NCBI RefSeq assembly: GCF_030816195.1
Contig: NZ_JAUSXS010000001.1
Coordinates: 4,859,501 to 4,923,500 of the forward strand
Source of the DNA: Pseudomonas sp. W4I3
Lineage (GTDB): Bacteria; Pseudomonadota; Gammaproteobacteria; Pseudomonadales; Pseudomonadaceae
DNA length: 64,000 nt
Direction: 5' to 3'
This document shows positions 1 to 9,113 of this stretch, piece after piece (within the stretch, counting starts at the first letter, position 1; each line of letters opens with the position of its first letter). The notes under the pieces were generated by a model, which saw nothing but the letters and a program-made list of their open reading frames with translations, was not told where the DNA came from and made no database searches. Position numbers and translations under genes: made by a program.

Positions 1-138
1 GGCTTCCTTGCGCGGCAGGAACGCCGAACCGATCTTGCCGATGATGAATTCTTCATCCTTGGCGAATTTGGCACCCTGGGCGTAGTTATCGATACCGTCC
101 GCCGGCACGTAACTGGCGATGCTTTTTATGCCAATCAT
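1..138 (-). CDS. Ketoacyl-ACP synthase III (FabH-like), 5' end only
   Basis: Forty-six codons are visible, starting with ATG at 138 and running off the window edge. The N-terminus (MIGIKSIASYVP...) and the following IGKIGSAFLPRKE stretch resemble the FabH/thiolase-fold synthases often found next to flgL in Pseudomonas. The family condenses an acyl group with malonyl-ACP. In P. syringae a gene of this type lies in the flagellin glycosylation island next to the flagellar genes, so a role in making the acyl part of a flagellin glycan is a reasonable inference. The catalytic Cys-His-Asn residues lie outside the window and cannot be checked. Confidence 0.7.
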   Translation of the reverse strand, partial: MIGIKSIASYVPADGIDNYAQGAKFAKDEEFIIGKIGSAFLPRKEA

Positions 139-417
139 TGTGGCTTCCCAATACTAAATAGCTGGAGAACACCCCAGGGCCTGCGCCCGAAGTGCTGACA
201 ATAAAGGGGATAACCCCATAAAAATTTCGCTGAAAGCCGCGCAATAACAACGGCAACGCGACTTATCCTTTTCACACGATACAGTGAAGATGCGCTTTAT
301 GACTCACAGGTCACTCAATTTTCAATGGATCTGTGCAAAATCTGCAAACAAATCAGCCGCAAAAACGACAACGGCCCACCCCGTTTCCGGGATGAGCCGC
401 TGGTCTACCGCCAGAAT

Positions 418-2019
418 TTACATTTTATTGAACAGGCTCAACTGGGAGATTTTCACAAAGGCCAACTGCGACGCCTGCAACATGGTCTGCTGCAGCGTCA
501 GGTTGATTGCCGCCTCGCCCATGTCGATATTGGCCAGGTCGCTCATGGTGCTGGTATTGGCGATACCTACACTGGTGTTCTCACTGGACTGGATATCCAG
601 TGCGTTCTCCCGCGCACCGATGGAACCGCGCACATTGGTGATCTGGGAACTCGAATTGGCGAGGTTGCTGATGGACGCATCCAGCACGTCCTTGAGCTTG
701 ATCGTCGCCGCAGGATTGCCGTCCGCCGGCAGCTCCAGGGCTTTGCGCAGTTGACCAAGGGTGTCCAGCGCGTTCTGGGTTTTCTGGGTGTTGGCCCCTA
801 CGGAAAACTGATCACCCGGCTGCGGTGGCCCGGCGCTGACATCAAACGTCACGCCAGCGGCCGTTACCGTGGTACCGCCGCCAGTATCGCCGGTGGCGAT
901 GGCCTTGCTGTCGGTCGTATACGGCTGGGCGTACACCTCATAGGCGGTCGCACTGCTGAACTTGATCAGCGCCCCGCTGTTGGTGGGAAACGTGCTGGCG
1001 TAGTCCGCCTGGCTGGATACGCGAGCGCCGGTCAGTTGCGCGGTGGACGCATTGCTCGGCGTACGCGAAACGCTGAAGGTATCCGGCTTGGCTTCAAGGC
1101 TGAAGGAGCGATCCTTGACCAGCGCATCGGAGTTGGCGCCTGGGGCGACATCCCCCAGATTGAGGGTGATGTCGAACTTCACCCCGCGCAATGCCACGCT
1201 GGAACTGCCTTCCTTGGTCGGATCGAACGTGCCGTTGCCCGGAATCTCCGAGGTCACGTCATTGCCGTTCTTGTCGGCCACCTTGTATTGGGTGCTGCTG
1301 GTAAACGTCAGCTTGTACGGCTGGCCATCAGCAAACTTGTTCGAATAATCGGAGCTCGACGTCACCAACCCGGCCGACAGGGCAACTTTGTTGTCGTTGA
1401 CCGTCGGCGGCACCGTTTGCGGCACCGGCGCTTGCCACGTGGCCTGCGTACGACTGGAATTGGCTGCGCCTTCCAGGATGGTTTTACCGGTATCACCGGC
1501 GCTGACCGTCAGCGTATTGGAAACCTGCAGGCTCAGCGGGGTCTCGTCGCCCTGATAGCTGTAGGTGCCGTCATTGTTGCGCGCGTACGGCGGCGTCTGG
1601 GTCTTGGAACCGGAAAACAGGTAATTGCCGGAAGAGTCCTTGCTGTTAAGCAAGCCCAGCACCTGGTCTTCAATGGCACCGACTTCGCTGGCAATCGACC
1701 GCCGGTCCGCGTCGCTTACCGAACCACCGGCACGCAGGGCCAATTGAGTGGCGCGCTGCATGGCGTCGCTGATCGCGTCCAGCACGCTCTCCTCGTTGGT
1801 CAGCGAGTTCTTCAAACTGGTGATGTTGCCGTTGAACTGCCCCAGCATGTCTTTCTGCTGCTGCAGCAACAACAACCGCGCCGCCGCCACCGGATCATCC
1901 GCTGCGGTCTGCACGCGCACGCCGGAGCTGGCCTGTTCCTGCGCCTTGACCACGCTGGAGTAGTTATCCGAATACTTGGCGGAACTGGTTTCGAAATATT
2001 GAGCGGTAGAAATACGCAT
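418..2019 (-). CDS. flgL: Flagellar hook-filament junction protein FlgL (HAP3)
   Basis: This 533-residue protein forms the second junction ring between hook and filament. The N-terminus MRISTAQYFETSSAKY and the segment SGVRVQTAADDPVAAARL (about 33-50) are typical of the flagellin/FlgL helical domain, and the C-terminus closes with the matching helix. It is much longer than the enteric FlgL of about 317 residues. The extra length lies in the surface-exposed central part, as is usual in Pseudomonas. It is the last gene of the flgFGHIJKL series and starts 14 bases after flgK ends, so co-transcription is expected. No clear terminator is seen in the 279 bases after it. Confidence 0.93.
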   Translation of the reverse strand: MRISTAQYFETSSAKYSDNYSSVVKAQEQASSGVRVQTAADDPVAAARLLLLQQQKDMLGQFNGNITSLKNSLTNEESVLDAISDAMQRATQLALRAGGSVSDADRRSIASEVGAIEDQVLGLLNSKDSSGNYLFSGSKTQTPPYARNNDGTYSYQGDETPLSLQVSNTLTVSAGDTGKTILEGAANSSRTQATWQAPVPQTVPPTVNDNKVALSAGLVTSSSDYSNKFADGQPYKLTFTSSTQYKVADKNGNDVTSEIPGNGTFDPTKEGSSSVALRGVKFDITLNLGDVAPGANSDALVKDRSFSLEAKPDTFSVSRTPSNASTAQLTGARVSSQADYASTFPTNSGALIKFSSATAYEVYAQPYTTDSKAIATGDTGGGTTVTAAGVTFDVSAGPPQPGDQFSVGANTQKTQNALDTLGQLRKALELPADGNPAATIKLKDVLDASISNLANSSSQITNVRGSIGARENALDIQSSENTSVGIANTSTMSDLANIDMGEAAINLTLQQTMLQASQLAFVKISQLSLFNKM

Positions 2020-2033
2020 CGTCCCAGGCTCCC

Positions 2034-4079
2034 TTAAAGACTATTGATCAGCGTGCTGAAGGTTTCTTGCGCAGCCTTGATGATCTGCGACGACGCGGTG
2101 TAGTACTGCTGGAACTTGATCATGTTGCCCGCTTCTTCATCCAGGTTGACCTGGGACACCGAGTTGCGCGCATCCTGGTTGGCCTTGAGCAAGGCGCCGG
2201 TGGCGGTAGTGTCGGTATTGGCTGAAGCGGCCTTGGCCCCCACGGTCGAGACCAGACGGCTGTTGGCCGTCACCAGGCTCACACCGCCGCCACTGCCATC
2301 GGACAGCCCGACCGTGGCCTTGGTCTGCAGGTCGAGCAGGGCCAGGGCGTTGCGGTTATCCGACTTGCCCGAGGCGTTGAAGGAAAACGTGGTGCTGTCA
2401 CCGTCAGCTGGCGAACCGCCGACCGTGGTATCGAATTTAAAGCTCTTGGCCGGAACCAGCAGTGCGCCGTTGGCGTCACGCATCGGCACATCGACGGTGA
2501 TCTTGTTGCCCTGGCCCGGAACGATGGTGCCGGTGCCGATCGAGTTGCCCTGGGCGTCGTTGAGCGTGTAGCCCTGAGTGCCATCAGCCGCAGGCTTGCC
2601 GAACACCATCTTCACCGGCATCGAGTGTTCAATCCCGGTACGCAGTTGCGCGGTATCGGCGCCGCCATGGATATCGATGGGCAGGGTCAGGGTCGGCGGA
2701 GTAAAGGTGCCGGTACCCTGGTTGGTCTTACTGCCCTCGCCCAGCAATGGCCCGGCGAACGCGATTTTATTGGCATCGGTCAACGCGGTGCCGATGTTCG
2801 TCGCGCCAGTGGCCGTTGGGCTGACCTTGAAACTGTCGCCTGCGGCTATCGGGCCCTTGCCATCCAGGGCCAGGGTGAAGCCGTCGATCACCGGTGGTGG
2901 CGCGGTGTTGGTATCGAACGCGCCCATGGCTTTGCCGTCGGAACGCACAACCGTGTAGTTGTTGGCGCTGCTGAAGGTCACTTTGTAGTCGTAGGCCGAC
3001 AACTTGCTGGTGTCGCTGATGCTCACGTTCAAGTTGCCGGAGCCGGTGCTGTTGCCCATCGCGCCCTGACTGCGCTGGGCAATGGCGGCGGCACTGTTGA
3101 TGTCCTTGAACAGCGACGAGCCGAAGTCACCGTTCAGGTCCAGGCCTTGGCCCAGTTGGCTGTTGACGGTGTCGGCGGTCGCCAGGGCAATTCGCCCCAG
3201 ATCGTTGATAGCCGGCATCAGCGCATCGCTGCGATAACGCAACAGACCGCCAATGCTGCCGCCACTGAGCACGTTGCCCAGGTCGATCGCGGTACCGCCG
3301 CCGGCATTGAGCTGAATGGTGTACTGGCTTGGGTCGCTGTTGCTCGGTACCGCCGAAATGGTGTTCGACTGATCGCCCAACACCAGGGATTGACCGGTGC
3401 CGGTGCTGACGCTGAACACACCGTTCTTTTCGCTGGTGGTCACGCCGACCAGCTCATTGAGCGAACGCACCGCTTCGTTACGTGCATCCAGCAGGTTGGC
3501 CGGGGCGCTGCTGCTGGAGCCTTGAGCCAGAGTGATCTGCTTGTTGAGCGAGGCAATCGAGGAGGTCAACTGGTTGACCTGATCGCTCATGGTGCCCAAC
3601 TGGCCGTTGATCGACTGTTTTTGCTCGTTCAACTGGCTGGAAATCGAGTTGAAACGGTTGCTCAGGGTCTGGGCGCCGGTCAGCAGCACTTGCCGGGCCG
3701 ACACGTCGCTGGGGTTGGCCGCCGCAGTCTGCACAGCGGAGAAGAACGCACTGAGTACCGACGACATGCCGGTGGTCTTGTCCGACAGGGTCTTGTCGAT
3801 GGCGCTGGCCTGGCTGGCATAAGCCTTGGCATCGTTACTCAGCGCCGTGCTGTTCTGATACGCCGCATCGAGGAACTCGTTATACACCCGGCGCACGTCG
3901 GCCAGGGTCGTGCCGCTGCCGATGTACACACCGCCGTACGGGTTGTTGGCGTTGGCATTCTGCGTGGTCTGCTGACGCGAATAACCCGAGGTGTTGGCGT
4001 TGGCGATGTTATTACTCAAGACCGACAACGATCCTTGAGCGGCATTGAGCCCTGACATCCCGATACTGAGCAAACTCAT
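2034..4079 (-). CDS. flgK: Flagellar hook-associated protein FlgK (HAP1)
   Basis: The 681-residue protein forms the first hook-filament junction layer. Its N-terminus (MSLLSIGMSGLNAAQG, then LSNNIANANTSGYSRQ at about 21-36) is the conserved rod/hook/HAP motif. The C-terminal segment around NLDEEAGNMIKFQQYYTASSQII is the conserved FlgK end, which coils with the N-terminus. The Ser/Thr/Gly-rich middle is the variable exposed part. It lies 10 bases after flgJ and 14 bases before flgL, inside the flagellar operon. Confidence 0.95.
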   Translation of the reverse strand: MSLLSIGMSGLNAAQGSLSVLSNNIANANTSGYSRQQTTQNANANNPYGGVYIGSGTTLADVRRVYNEFLDAAYQNSTALSNDAKAYASQASAIDKTLSDKTTGMSSVLSAFFSAVQTAAANPSDVSARQVLLTGAQTLSNRFNSISSQLNEQKQSINGQLGTMSDQVNQLTSSIASLNKQITLAQGSSSSAPANLLDARNEAVRSLNELVGVTTSEKNGVFSVSTGTGQSLVLGDQSNTISAVPSNSDPSQYTIQLNAGGGTAIDLGNVLSGGSIGGLLRYRSDALMPAINDLGRIALATADTVNSQLGQGLDLNGDFGSSLFKDINSAAAIAQRSQGAMGNSTGSGNLNVSISDTSKLSAYDYKVTFSSANNYTVVRSDGKAMGAFDTNTAPPPVIDGFTLALDGKGPIAAGDSFKVSPTATGATNIGTALTDANKIAFAGPLLGEGSKTNQGTGTFTPPTLTLPIDIHGGADTAQLRTGIEHSMPVKMVFGKPAADGTQGYTLNDAQGNSIGTGTIVPGQGNKITVDVPMRDANGALLVPAKSFKFDTTVGGSPADGDSTTFSFNASGKSDNRNALALLDLQTKATVGLSDGSGGGVSLVTANSRLVSTVGAKAASANTDTTATGALLKANQDARNSVSQVNLDEEAGNMIKFQQYYTASSQIIKAAQETFSTLINSL

Positions 4080-4089
4080 GGTTCAGACC

Positions 4090-5355
4090 TTATAAATGTG
4101 TGGTTGCGCCAGCGGCAGCGTAGTTCTGGTAACTGTTCATGTTTTTGGCGATCTGCGAAATCTTGCTGGCGTAATCCGGGTCGGTGGCGTAACCGGCTTT
4201 TTGCAACTCGCGCACAAAGCGTTCCGGGTTGTCGGCTGATTTCACGACTTCTTTATAGCGATCATTGCTTTGCAGCAGGGTCACGAGGTCATGGAAGCTG
4301 TCTTGATAGGAGCTGTAGGAGCGGAACTGCGCCGTCTCCTTGACCATCGCGCCGTCGCGAAACTCGCTGGTGATCGCGCGCGCCTGGCCGCCCTGCCAGC
4401 TCTGGCCGGCCTTGATGCCGAACAGGTTGTGGCTGCTGCTGCCGTCTTCGGCGCGCATCACCGATTTACCCCACCCGGTTTCCAGGGCGGCCTGGGCCAC
4501 CAGGTACTTCGGATCGATACCGATACGCTCGGCCGCAGCCTTGGCCATCGGCAACATGGTGGCGACGAACTCATCCTGCGAGCTGAAAGCCTTTTTCGCT
4601 GGTGCCAACGGTGGTTGGGCGATGGCGCGGCCGTAGACCTGCATGCGCCCGCTCGGCACCGCAACGCTGCGCGCGGTGCTGTTGACCACGTTGTCGTCGG
4701 CGGCACTGTTGCGCAGCGGCGCGCTTTGGGTTTGGGCGGCGACCGGCGTGCTTGGCACAATGCCGGCCAGCAGGCGGTCGGTCAGTTTGCTTGGCAAGGC
4801 GATACGGCGCTGGTTCATCAGCTCCATATCGTTGGCATGCGCACTGGCGCCTTGGGGCACTTCCACGCGGTAGGCCCACAACGGGCGCTGGCCATTGGTG
4901 CGACCCAACGGACCTTGCGCCTGGGTGCCGGCGGCAATTTCCGTCGGCACATCGGCTTTCTTCACTGGCGCCTCGGCTGCCGGCCCCTGCAAGGTGGCCG
5001 CCTGGGCGTCCACCGGTTTGTTCTTCTGCATCTGGCGCATCAGCACGTCGGCCAGGCCGATACCACCGCCTTCGCGGGACATCGACACCGCCAGTTGCTG
5101 GTCGTACATTTCCTGATATTGCTTGGCCGCCGGGGTGTTCATCGGGTTGTCCTTGCCCAGCGCTTCGGTGGCCGAACGCATGGACTTGAGCATCTCGCTG
5201 AGGAACAACGACTCGAACTCCTGCGCCACCTTGCGCATGTTGCCATCGCTGTTCTTGTCGGCGCCGACCTTGAGCTGATTAAGCCGATTCAGGTCCGAGT
5301 AAGACCCCGAATCCGCCGTGCTGCTGATCCCGCTCTTGCGCATGTCCATGACCAT
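4090..5355 (-). CDS. flgJ: Flagellar rod-assembly protein and muramidase-type hydrolase FlgJ
   Basis: The 421-residue two-domain FlgJ caps the growing rod and opens the peptidoglycan for it. The N-terminal rod-binding domain shows RKVAQEFESLFLSEMLKSM. A Pro/Ala/Gln-rich linker of about 130 residues follows. The C-terminal glucosaminidase domain contains AAERIGIDPKYLVAQAALETGWGKS, with the Glu of ALETGWG as the expected catalytic acid. The start could be the first ATG or either of the ATG codons two and four codons later. It begins four bases after flgI, so translation is probably coupled. Confidence 0.94.
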   Translation of the reverse strand: MVMDMRKSGISSTADSGSYSDLNRLNQLKVGADKNSDGNMRKVAQEFESLFLSEMLKSMRSATEALGKDNPMNTPAAKQYQEMYDQQLAVSMSREGGGIGLADVLMRQMQKNKPVDAQAATLQGPAAEAPVKKADVPTEIAAGTQAQGPLGRTNGQRPLWAYRVEVPQGASAHANDMELMNQRRIALPSKLTDRLLAGIVPSTPVAAQTQSAPLRNSAADDNVVNSTARSVAVPSGRMQVYGRAIAQPPLAPAKKAFSSQDEFVATMLPMAKAAAERIGIDPKYLVAQAALETGWGKSVMRAEDGSSSHNLFGIKAGQSWQGGQARAITSEFRDGAMVKETAQFRSYSSYQDSFHDLVTLLQSNDRYKEVVKSADNPERFVRELQKAGYATDPDYASKISQIAKNMNSYQNYAAAGATTHL

Positions 5356-5359
5356 GGCC

Positions 5360-6475
5360 TCAGATCACAATCAGGTCGGCTTGCAAGGCGCCGGCCTGTT
5401 TCAGGGCTTCGAGGATCGCCATCAAGTCGCCGGGGGCCGCGCCCACCTGGTTCACCGCGCGGACAATCTCGTCCAGGGTGGTACCGGGGCCGAACTTGAA
5501 CATTGGCTTGGCTTCCTGCTGGGCATTGACCCGCGAACGCGGCACCACCGCCGTCTGGCCGTTGGACAGTGGCCCAGGCTGGCTGACAATCGGGTCTTCG
5601 GTGATGGTCACCGTCAAGCTGCCGTGGGTTACCGCCGCCGGCGAAACCTTGACGTTCTGGCCGATCACGATGGTGCCGGTGCGCGAATTGATGATGACTT
5701 TGGCCACGGCCTGACCGGGGTCCACCTCAAGGTTTTCCAGGATCGACAGATAGTCCACACGCTGGCTTGGGTCCAACGGCGCGGTCACCCGCACCGAACC
5801 GCCATCGATGGCCTGGGCCACACCAGGGCCGAGCATGTCGTTGATCTTGTCGACCACGCGCTTGGCGGTGGTGAAGTCGGAACGGTTGAGGTTCAGGGTC
5901 AGGCTGTTGCCCTGGTTGAACCCGCTCGGCACGGTGCGTTCAACCGAGGCGCCACCGGGAATGCGGCCGGCCGACGGTACGTTGACGGTGATTTTCGAAC
6001 CGTCGCGGCCCTCGGCGTCGAACCCGCCCACCACCAGGTTACCCTGGGCGATGGCGTAGACGTTGCCGTCGATACCTTTGAGCGGCGTCATCAGCAACGT
6101 ACCGCCACGCAGGCTCTTGGAGTTACCCATGGACGACACGGTGATGTCCACCACCTGCCCCGGCTTGGCGAACGCCGGCAAATCGGCGCTGATCGACACC
6201 GCTGCAACGTTCTTCAACTGCACGTTGCCCGAGCCTGGCGGTACCTTGATGCCGAACTGCGACAGCATGTTGTTGAAGGTTTGCAGAGTGAACGGGGTCT
6301 GGGTGGTCTGGTCACCCGTGCCATTGAGCCCCACCACCAGGCCATAGCCGATCAACTGGTTGGTGCGCACGCCGGAAATGCTGGCGATGTCTTTCAGACG
6401 CTCGGCCTGGGCGACGGCGCTCAGGCACAGCAACAATGCCGCCGCCATCAGCTGCTTGAAGTTCAAAGTGGCCAC
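5360..6475 (-). CDS. flgI: Flagellar P-ring protein FlgI
   Basis: The 371-residue periplasmic protein builds the P-ring around the rod in the peptidoglycan layer. A Sec signal peptide (LMAAALLLCLSAVAQA) precedes the mature start AERLKDIASISGVRTNQLIGYGLVVGLNGTGDQ, which is highly typical. The length matches the family (about 369). The apparent start is GTG, immediately after the TAG stop of flgH with no spacer, so coupling to flgH is likely. Confidence 0.96.
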   Translation of the reverse strand: MATLNFKQLMAAALLLCLSAVAQAERLKDIASISGVRTNQLIGYGLVVGLNGTGDQTTQTPFTLQTFNNMLSQFGIKVPPGSGNVQLKNVAAVSISADLPAFAKPGQVVDITVSSMGNSKSLRGGTLLMTPLKGIDGNVYAIAQGNLVVGGFDAEGRDGSKITVNVPSAGRIPGGASVERTVPSGFNQGNSLTLNLNRSDFTTAKRVVDKINDMLGPGVAQAIDGGSVRVTAPLDPSQRVDYLSILENLEVDPGQAVAKVIINSRTGTIVIGQNVKVSPAAVTHGSLTVTITEDPIVSQPGPLSNGQTAVVPRSRVNAQQEAKPMFKFGPGTTLDEIVRAVNQVGAAPGDLMAILEALKQAGALQADLIVI

Positions 6476-7171
6476 CTAGAAAGGGAACAGCGGGCTAAGG
6501 AAGAAACGGTCGAACCAGCCCGGCTGGCTTGCATCAGCAAACGAACCCGTACCCGAGTAGGTAATCCGCGCATCGGCAATCCGCGTCGACGGCACGGTGT
6601 TGTCGGTGGAAATATCATCGGCACGCACCATGCCGGCAATGCGCACCAGCTCGTCGCCCGTGTTGAGGGTCATCCACTTTTCACCGCGCACGGCGATGAT
6701 GCCGTTAGGCAGCACGTCGGCCACGGTCACGGTGATCGAACCGGTCAGGCTGTTGCCCTGCCCTGCCGCACTCTTGCCGTTGGTGGCGCGATCGCCGCTG
6801 TAGCCGGCATTGAGACTCAGGTCACCATCACCCAACGGGTTATTGGTGGTCAGGCCACCGCCAAACAGCGAGGTCAGGCCGATGCCAGTCTTGCTGGTCT
6901 TGCCGATCTGCGAGTTGGCGTTCTTGCTGGCCTGGGTCTTCTCGTTCAGGGTGATGGTGATGATGTCACCGACCCGGAACGCCTTGCGGTCGCTGTACAG
7001 GTTCTGCTCGAAACCGGCCTGGTAGATCGAGCCATTGTTAGCCGCCGCCGGCAACGGCGTGCGTGGCAACACCGGCGCGTAGTACGGGTCATTGGGCTTC
7101 GGCGTCGGGGCGACACAGCCCGCAAGTACGGCGATCCCACTCAATGCCAAAACAGAAACAAAGCGATTCAT
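6476..7171 (-). CDS. flgH: Flagellar L-ring lipoprotein FlgH
   Basis: The 231-residue outer-membrane lipoprotein forms the L-ring. The N-terminus carries a lipoprotein signal with the lipobox LAGC (Cys19) followed by VAPTPKPNDP. Family signatures include YSDRKAFRVGDIITITLNEKTQASKNA and the C-terminal ARITYSGTGSFADASQPGWF...LSPLFPF. It is preceded by a short 52-base gap after flgG and is directly abutted by flgI. Confidence 0.96.
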   Translation of the reverse strand: MNRFVSVLALSGIAVLAGCVAPTPKPNDPYYAPVLPRTPLPAAANNGSIYQAGFEQNLYSDRKAFRVGDIITITLNEKTQASKNANSQIGKTSKTGIGLTSLFGGGLTTNNPLGDGDLSLNAGYSGDRATNGKSAAGQGNSLTGSITVTVADVLPNGIIAVRGEKWMTLNTGDELVRIAGMVRADDISTDNTVPSTRIADARITYSGTGSFADASQPGWFDRFFLSPLFPF

Positions 7172-7223
7172 GACCCTTACCTCACGGTGTTGCAGGCGCT
7201 TTCAAGGGCGCCCCATAGACTGA

Positions 7224-8009
7224 TTACAGATTCTGCGTTACGAACGAAAGCATCTGGTCGGCGGTGGAGATCACCTTGGAGTTCATCTCGTAGGCGCGCT
7301 GAGTGGTGATCATGTTGACCATCTCCTCAACCGTGCTGACGTTCGACGTTTCCAGGGTGCTTTGCAGCGTGGTACCGAAACCGTTCAGGCCAGGGGTGCC
7401 GATTTGCGGCGCGCCGCTGGAGGCGGTTTCCAGGAACAGGTTGTTGCCCATGGCCTGCAGGCCGGCCGGGTTGATGAAGTCGGCGGTTTGCAGGTTGCCG
7501 ATCACTTGCGACGCGGGGTTGCCGGCCACGGTGATCGACACGGTGCCGTCGTTGCCGACGGTGAAGGTCTTGGCGTCTGCCGGAACCACGACAGCCGGCT
7601 CCAGGGCGAAACCGTTGGCGGTCACGATCTGGCCGTTGGAATCCAAGTGGAAGGTGCCGTCACGGGTGTAGGACGTGGTGCCATCCGGTTGCAGGATCTG
7701 GAAGAAGCCACGGCCGTTGATCGCCATGTCCAGCGGCTGGCCGGTCTGTTGCAGGTTACCGGCGCTGAAGTTTTTCTGAGTGCCGACGATCTGCACACCG
7801 GTACCCAGTTGCAGGCCCGACGGCAGTTCGCTGTCCTGGGTCGACTGGGCGCCTGGCTGGCGCTTGATCTGATAGAGCAAGTCCTGAAACTCGGCGCGAT
7901 CACGTTTGAAACCCGTGGTCGACACGTTCGCCAGGTTGTTGGAAATGGTCGTCAGGTTGGTGTCCTGGGCGGACAGGCCTGTCTTGGCAACCCATAGAGC
8001 CGGAAGCAT
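7224..8009 (-). CDS. flgG: Distal rod protein FlgG
   Basis: The 261-residue FlgG forms the distal rod. It begins MLPALWVAKTGLSAQ and has the rod signature ISNNLANVSTTGFKRDRAEFQDLLYQ (about 22-47). The C-terminus ends with VEEMVNMITTQRAYEMNSKVISTADQML, also conserved. Length equals the family norm. A good Shine-Dalgarno sequence (GAAGGAG) precedes the ATG. Confidence 0.96.
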   Translation of the reverse strand: MLPALWVAKTGLSAQDTNLTTISNNLANVSTTGFKRDRAEFQDLLYQIKRQPGAQSTQDSELPSGLQLGTGVQIVGTQKNFSAGNLQQTGQPLDMAINGRGFFQILQPDGTTSYTRDGTFHLDSNGQIVTANGFALEPAVVVPADAKTFTVGNDGTVSITVAGNPASQVIGNLQTADFINPAGLQAMGNNLFLETASSGAPQIGTPGLNGFGTTLQSTLETSNVSTVEEMVNMITTQRAYEMNSKVISTADQMLSFVTQNL

Positions 8010-8079
8010 GCTGTTCTCCTTCGTGCGCCTGTTTGTTGGCGCCGTGCTGCGCTGTTTATTTAAAAGCCAACTAAGGCAA

Positions 8080-8820
8080 TTAGCTCATCTGCATGACGCG
8101 AGTCATGGCCTGATCGTCTTCTTTAGCGCTGTTCATCATCTTGACGTGCAGCTCGAACTGCTTGGAAAGCGCCAGTACCGCCGTCATTTCTTCCACGGCA
8201 TTAACGTTGCTCGCCTGCAGGAAGCCCGAGGTCAGCTTGACGTTCGCGTCGGCCTGGGCCGGCTGGCCATCCTTGGTGTGGATGGTGCCGTCCAAGCCTT
8301 TGGTCATGTTCTTGAGGTCGGGTTGGACCATCTTGATGCGGTCCACTTCCGCCATCACCCGTGGGCCTTCGCCCATGGCACGGATGCTGATGGTGCCGTC
8401 GGCGCCCACTTCGATTTTCTGCTGGGGCGGCACGGCGATCGGACCGCCGTTGCCCATGATCGGCATACCGTTGCCGGCCCGCAGCACGCCCAGTGCATCC
8501 ACGTTCATGCTGGCGCTGCGCACGTAGGCTTCGCTGCCGTCTGGGGTTTGCACCGCCATCCAGCCGTCGCCGCTGACGGCCACGTCCAGGTCACGACCGG
8601 TTTCAATCATCGCGCCCGGCGTGAAGTCGGTGGCCGGCCGTTCGGTCAGGGCAAAGGCCCGCGCCGGAAAGCTGTCACCGAACACTGGCATCGACCGCGC
8701 CTGCTCCAGGTCGCGCTGGAAACCGTTGGTGGAAATGTTCGCCAGATTGTTGGCATGGGCCTTCTGCGCCAGAGCATTCTGGCTGGCGCCGGTCATTGCC
8801 ACATAAAGGTACTTGTCCAC
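8080..8820 (-). CDS. flgF: Proximal rod protein FlgF
   Basis: The 246-residue FlgF is a proximal rod component. It starts with GTG (decoded as Met), preceded by AAAGAGGA, and reads MDKYLYVAMTGASQNA, with the rod motif HANNLANISTNGFQRDLEQAR at about 22-42. The C-terminal VNAVEEMTAVLALSKQFELHVKMM is conserved. It is the first gene of this flagellar operon; flgBCDE are not in the window. A sigma54-type promoter lies about 60 bases upstream. Confidence 0.95.
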   Translation of the reverse strand: MDKYLYVAMTGASQNALAQKAHANNLANISTNGFQRDLEQARSMPVFGDSFPARAFALTERPATDFTPGAMIETGRDLDVAVSGDGWMAVQTPDGSEAYVRSASMNVDALGVLRAGNGMPIMGNGGPIAVPPQQKIEVGADGTISIRAMGEGPRVMAEVDRIKMVQPDLKNMTKGLDGTIHTKDGQPAQADANVKLTSGFLQASNVNAVEEMTAVLALSKQFELHVKMMNSAKEDDQAMTRVMQMS

Positions 8821-8876
8821 GCTCTATCCTCTTTCTGACGGACGCTTGCCGCCCACCGCTGTACTGAGGAGGCTTA

Positions 8877-8894
8877 AGCAATTTGCGAACCAAC
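8877..8894 (-). promoter_or_regulatory. Candidate sigma54 promoter of flgF operon
   Basis: On the minus strand the sequence TTGGTTCGCAAATTGCTT has the GG-N10-GC arrangement of RpoN promoters (consensus TTGGCACG-N4-TTGC). Its position about 57 bases upstream of the flgF start fits. In P. aeruginosa the flgFGHIJKL operon is a FleQ/RpoN-dependent class II operon, which supports the call. The -24 element deviates (TTC instead of CAC). Confidence 0.6.
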
Positions 8895-9021
8895 TTTTCA
8901 GAAACGGGCGAAGTCCAGGCGTGGCGGGGGTTTGTGGGGGCGATGCAAGATTGCGAGCGCGGGTGAGAGTCGAAAAAACGGCGGACTACTGCCGCTAACG
9001 GCAAGCCTCGGTCTTGTTGGC

Positions 9022-9113
9022 GACGCAAATCAAATGTGGAAAGGGGGCAAGCTTGATTGATCGTTCCTACGCTCCGTGAACGATCAGCTGGAAGTGACGC
9101 AAATCAAATGTGG
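9022..9113. repeat. Direct repeat (18 bp) enclosing a hairpin
   Basis: GACGCAAATCAAATGTGG occurs at 9022-9039 and again at 9096-9113. Between them lies the inverted repeat GATCGTTC...GAACGATC (9059-9085). The first copy runs into a degraded REP (AAAGGGGGCAAGC) and the second into an intact REP arm, so this looks like a partial duplication of a REP flank. Confidence 0.7.

Noticed and set aside
325..2037. Long plus-strand reading frame opposite flgL
   Set aside because: It is the complementary-strand shadow of a GC-rich gene; no start signals or family features. Similar shadows at 2625-4055, 4270-5499, 5318-7309, 61021-62772 were dropped too.
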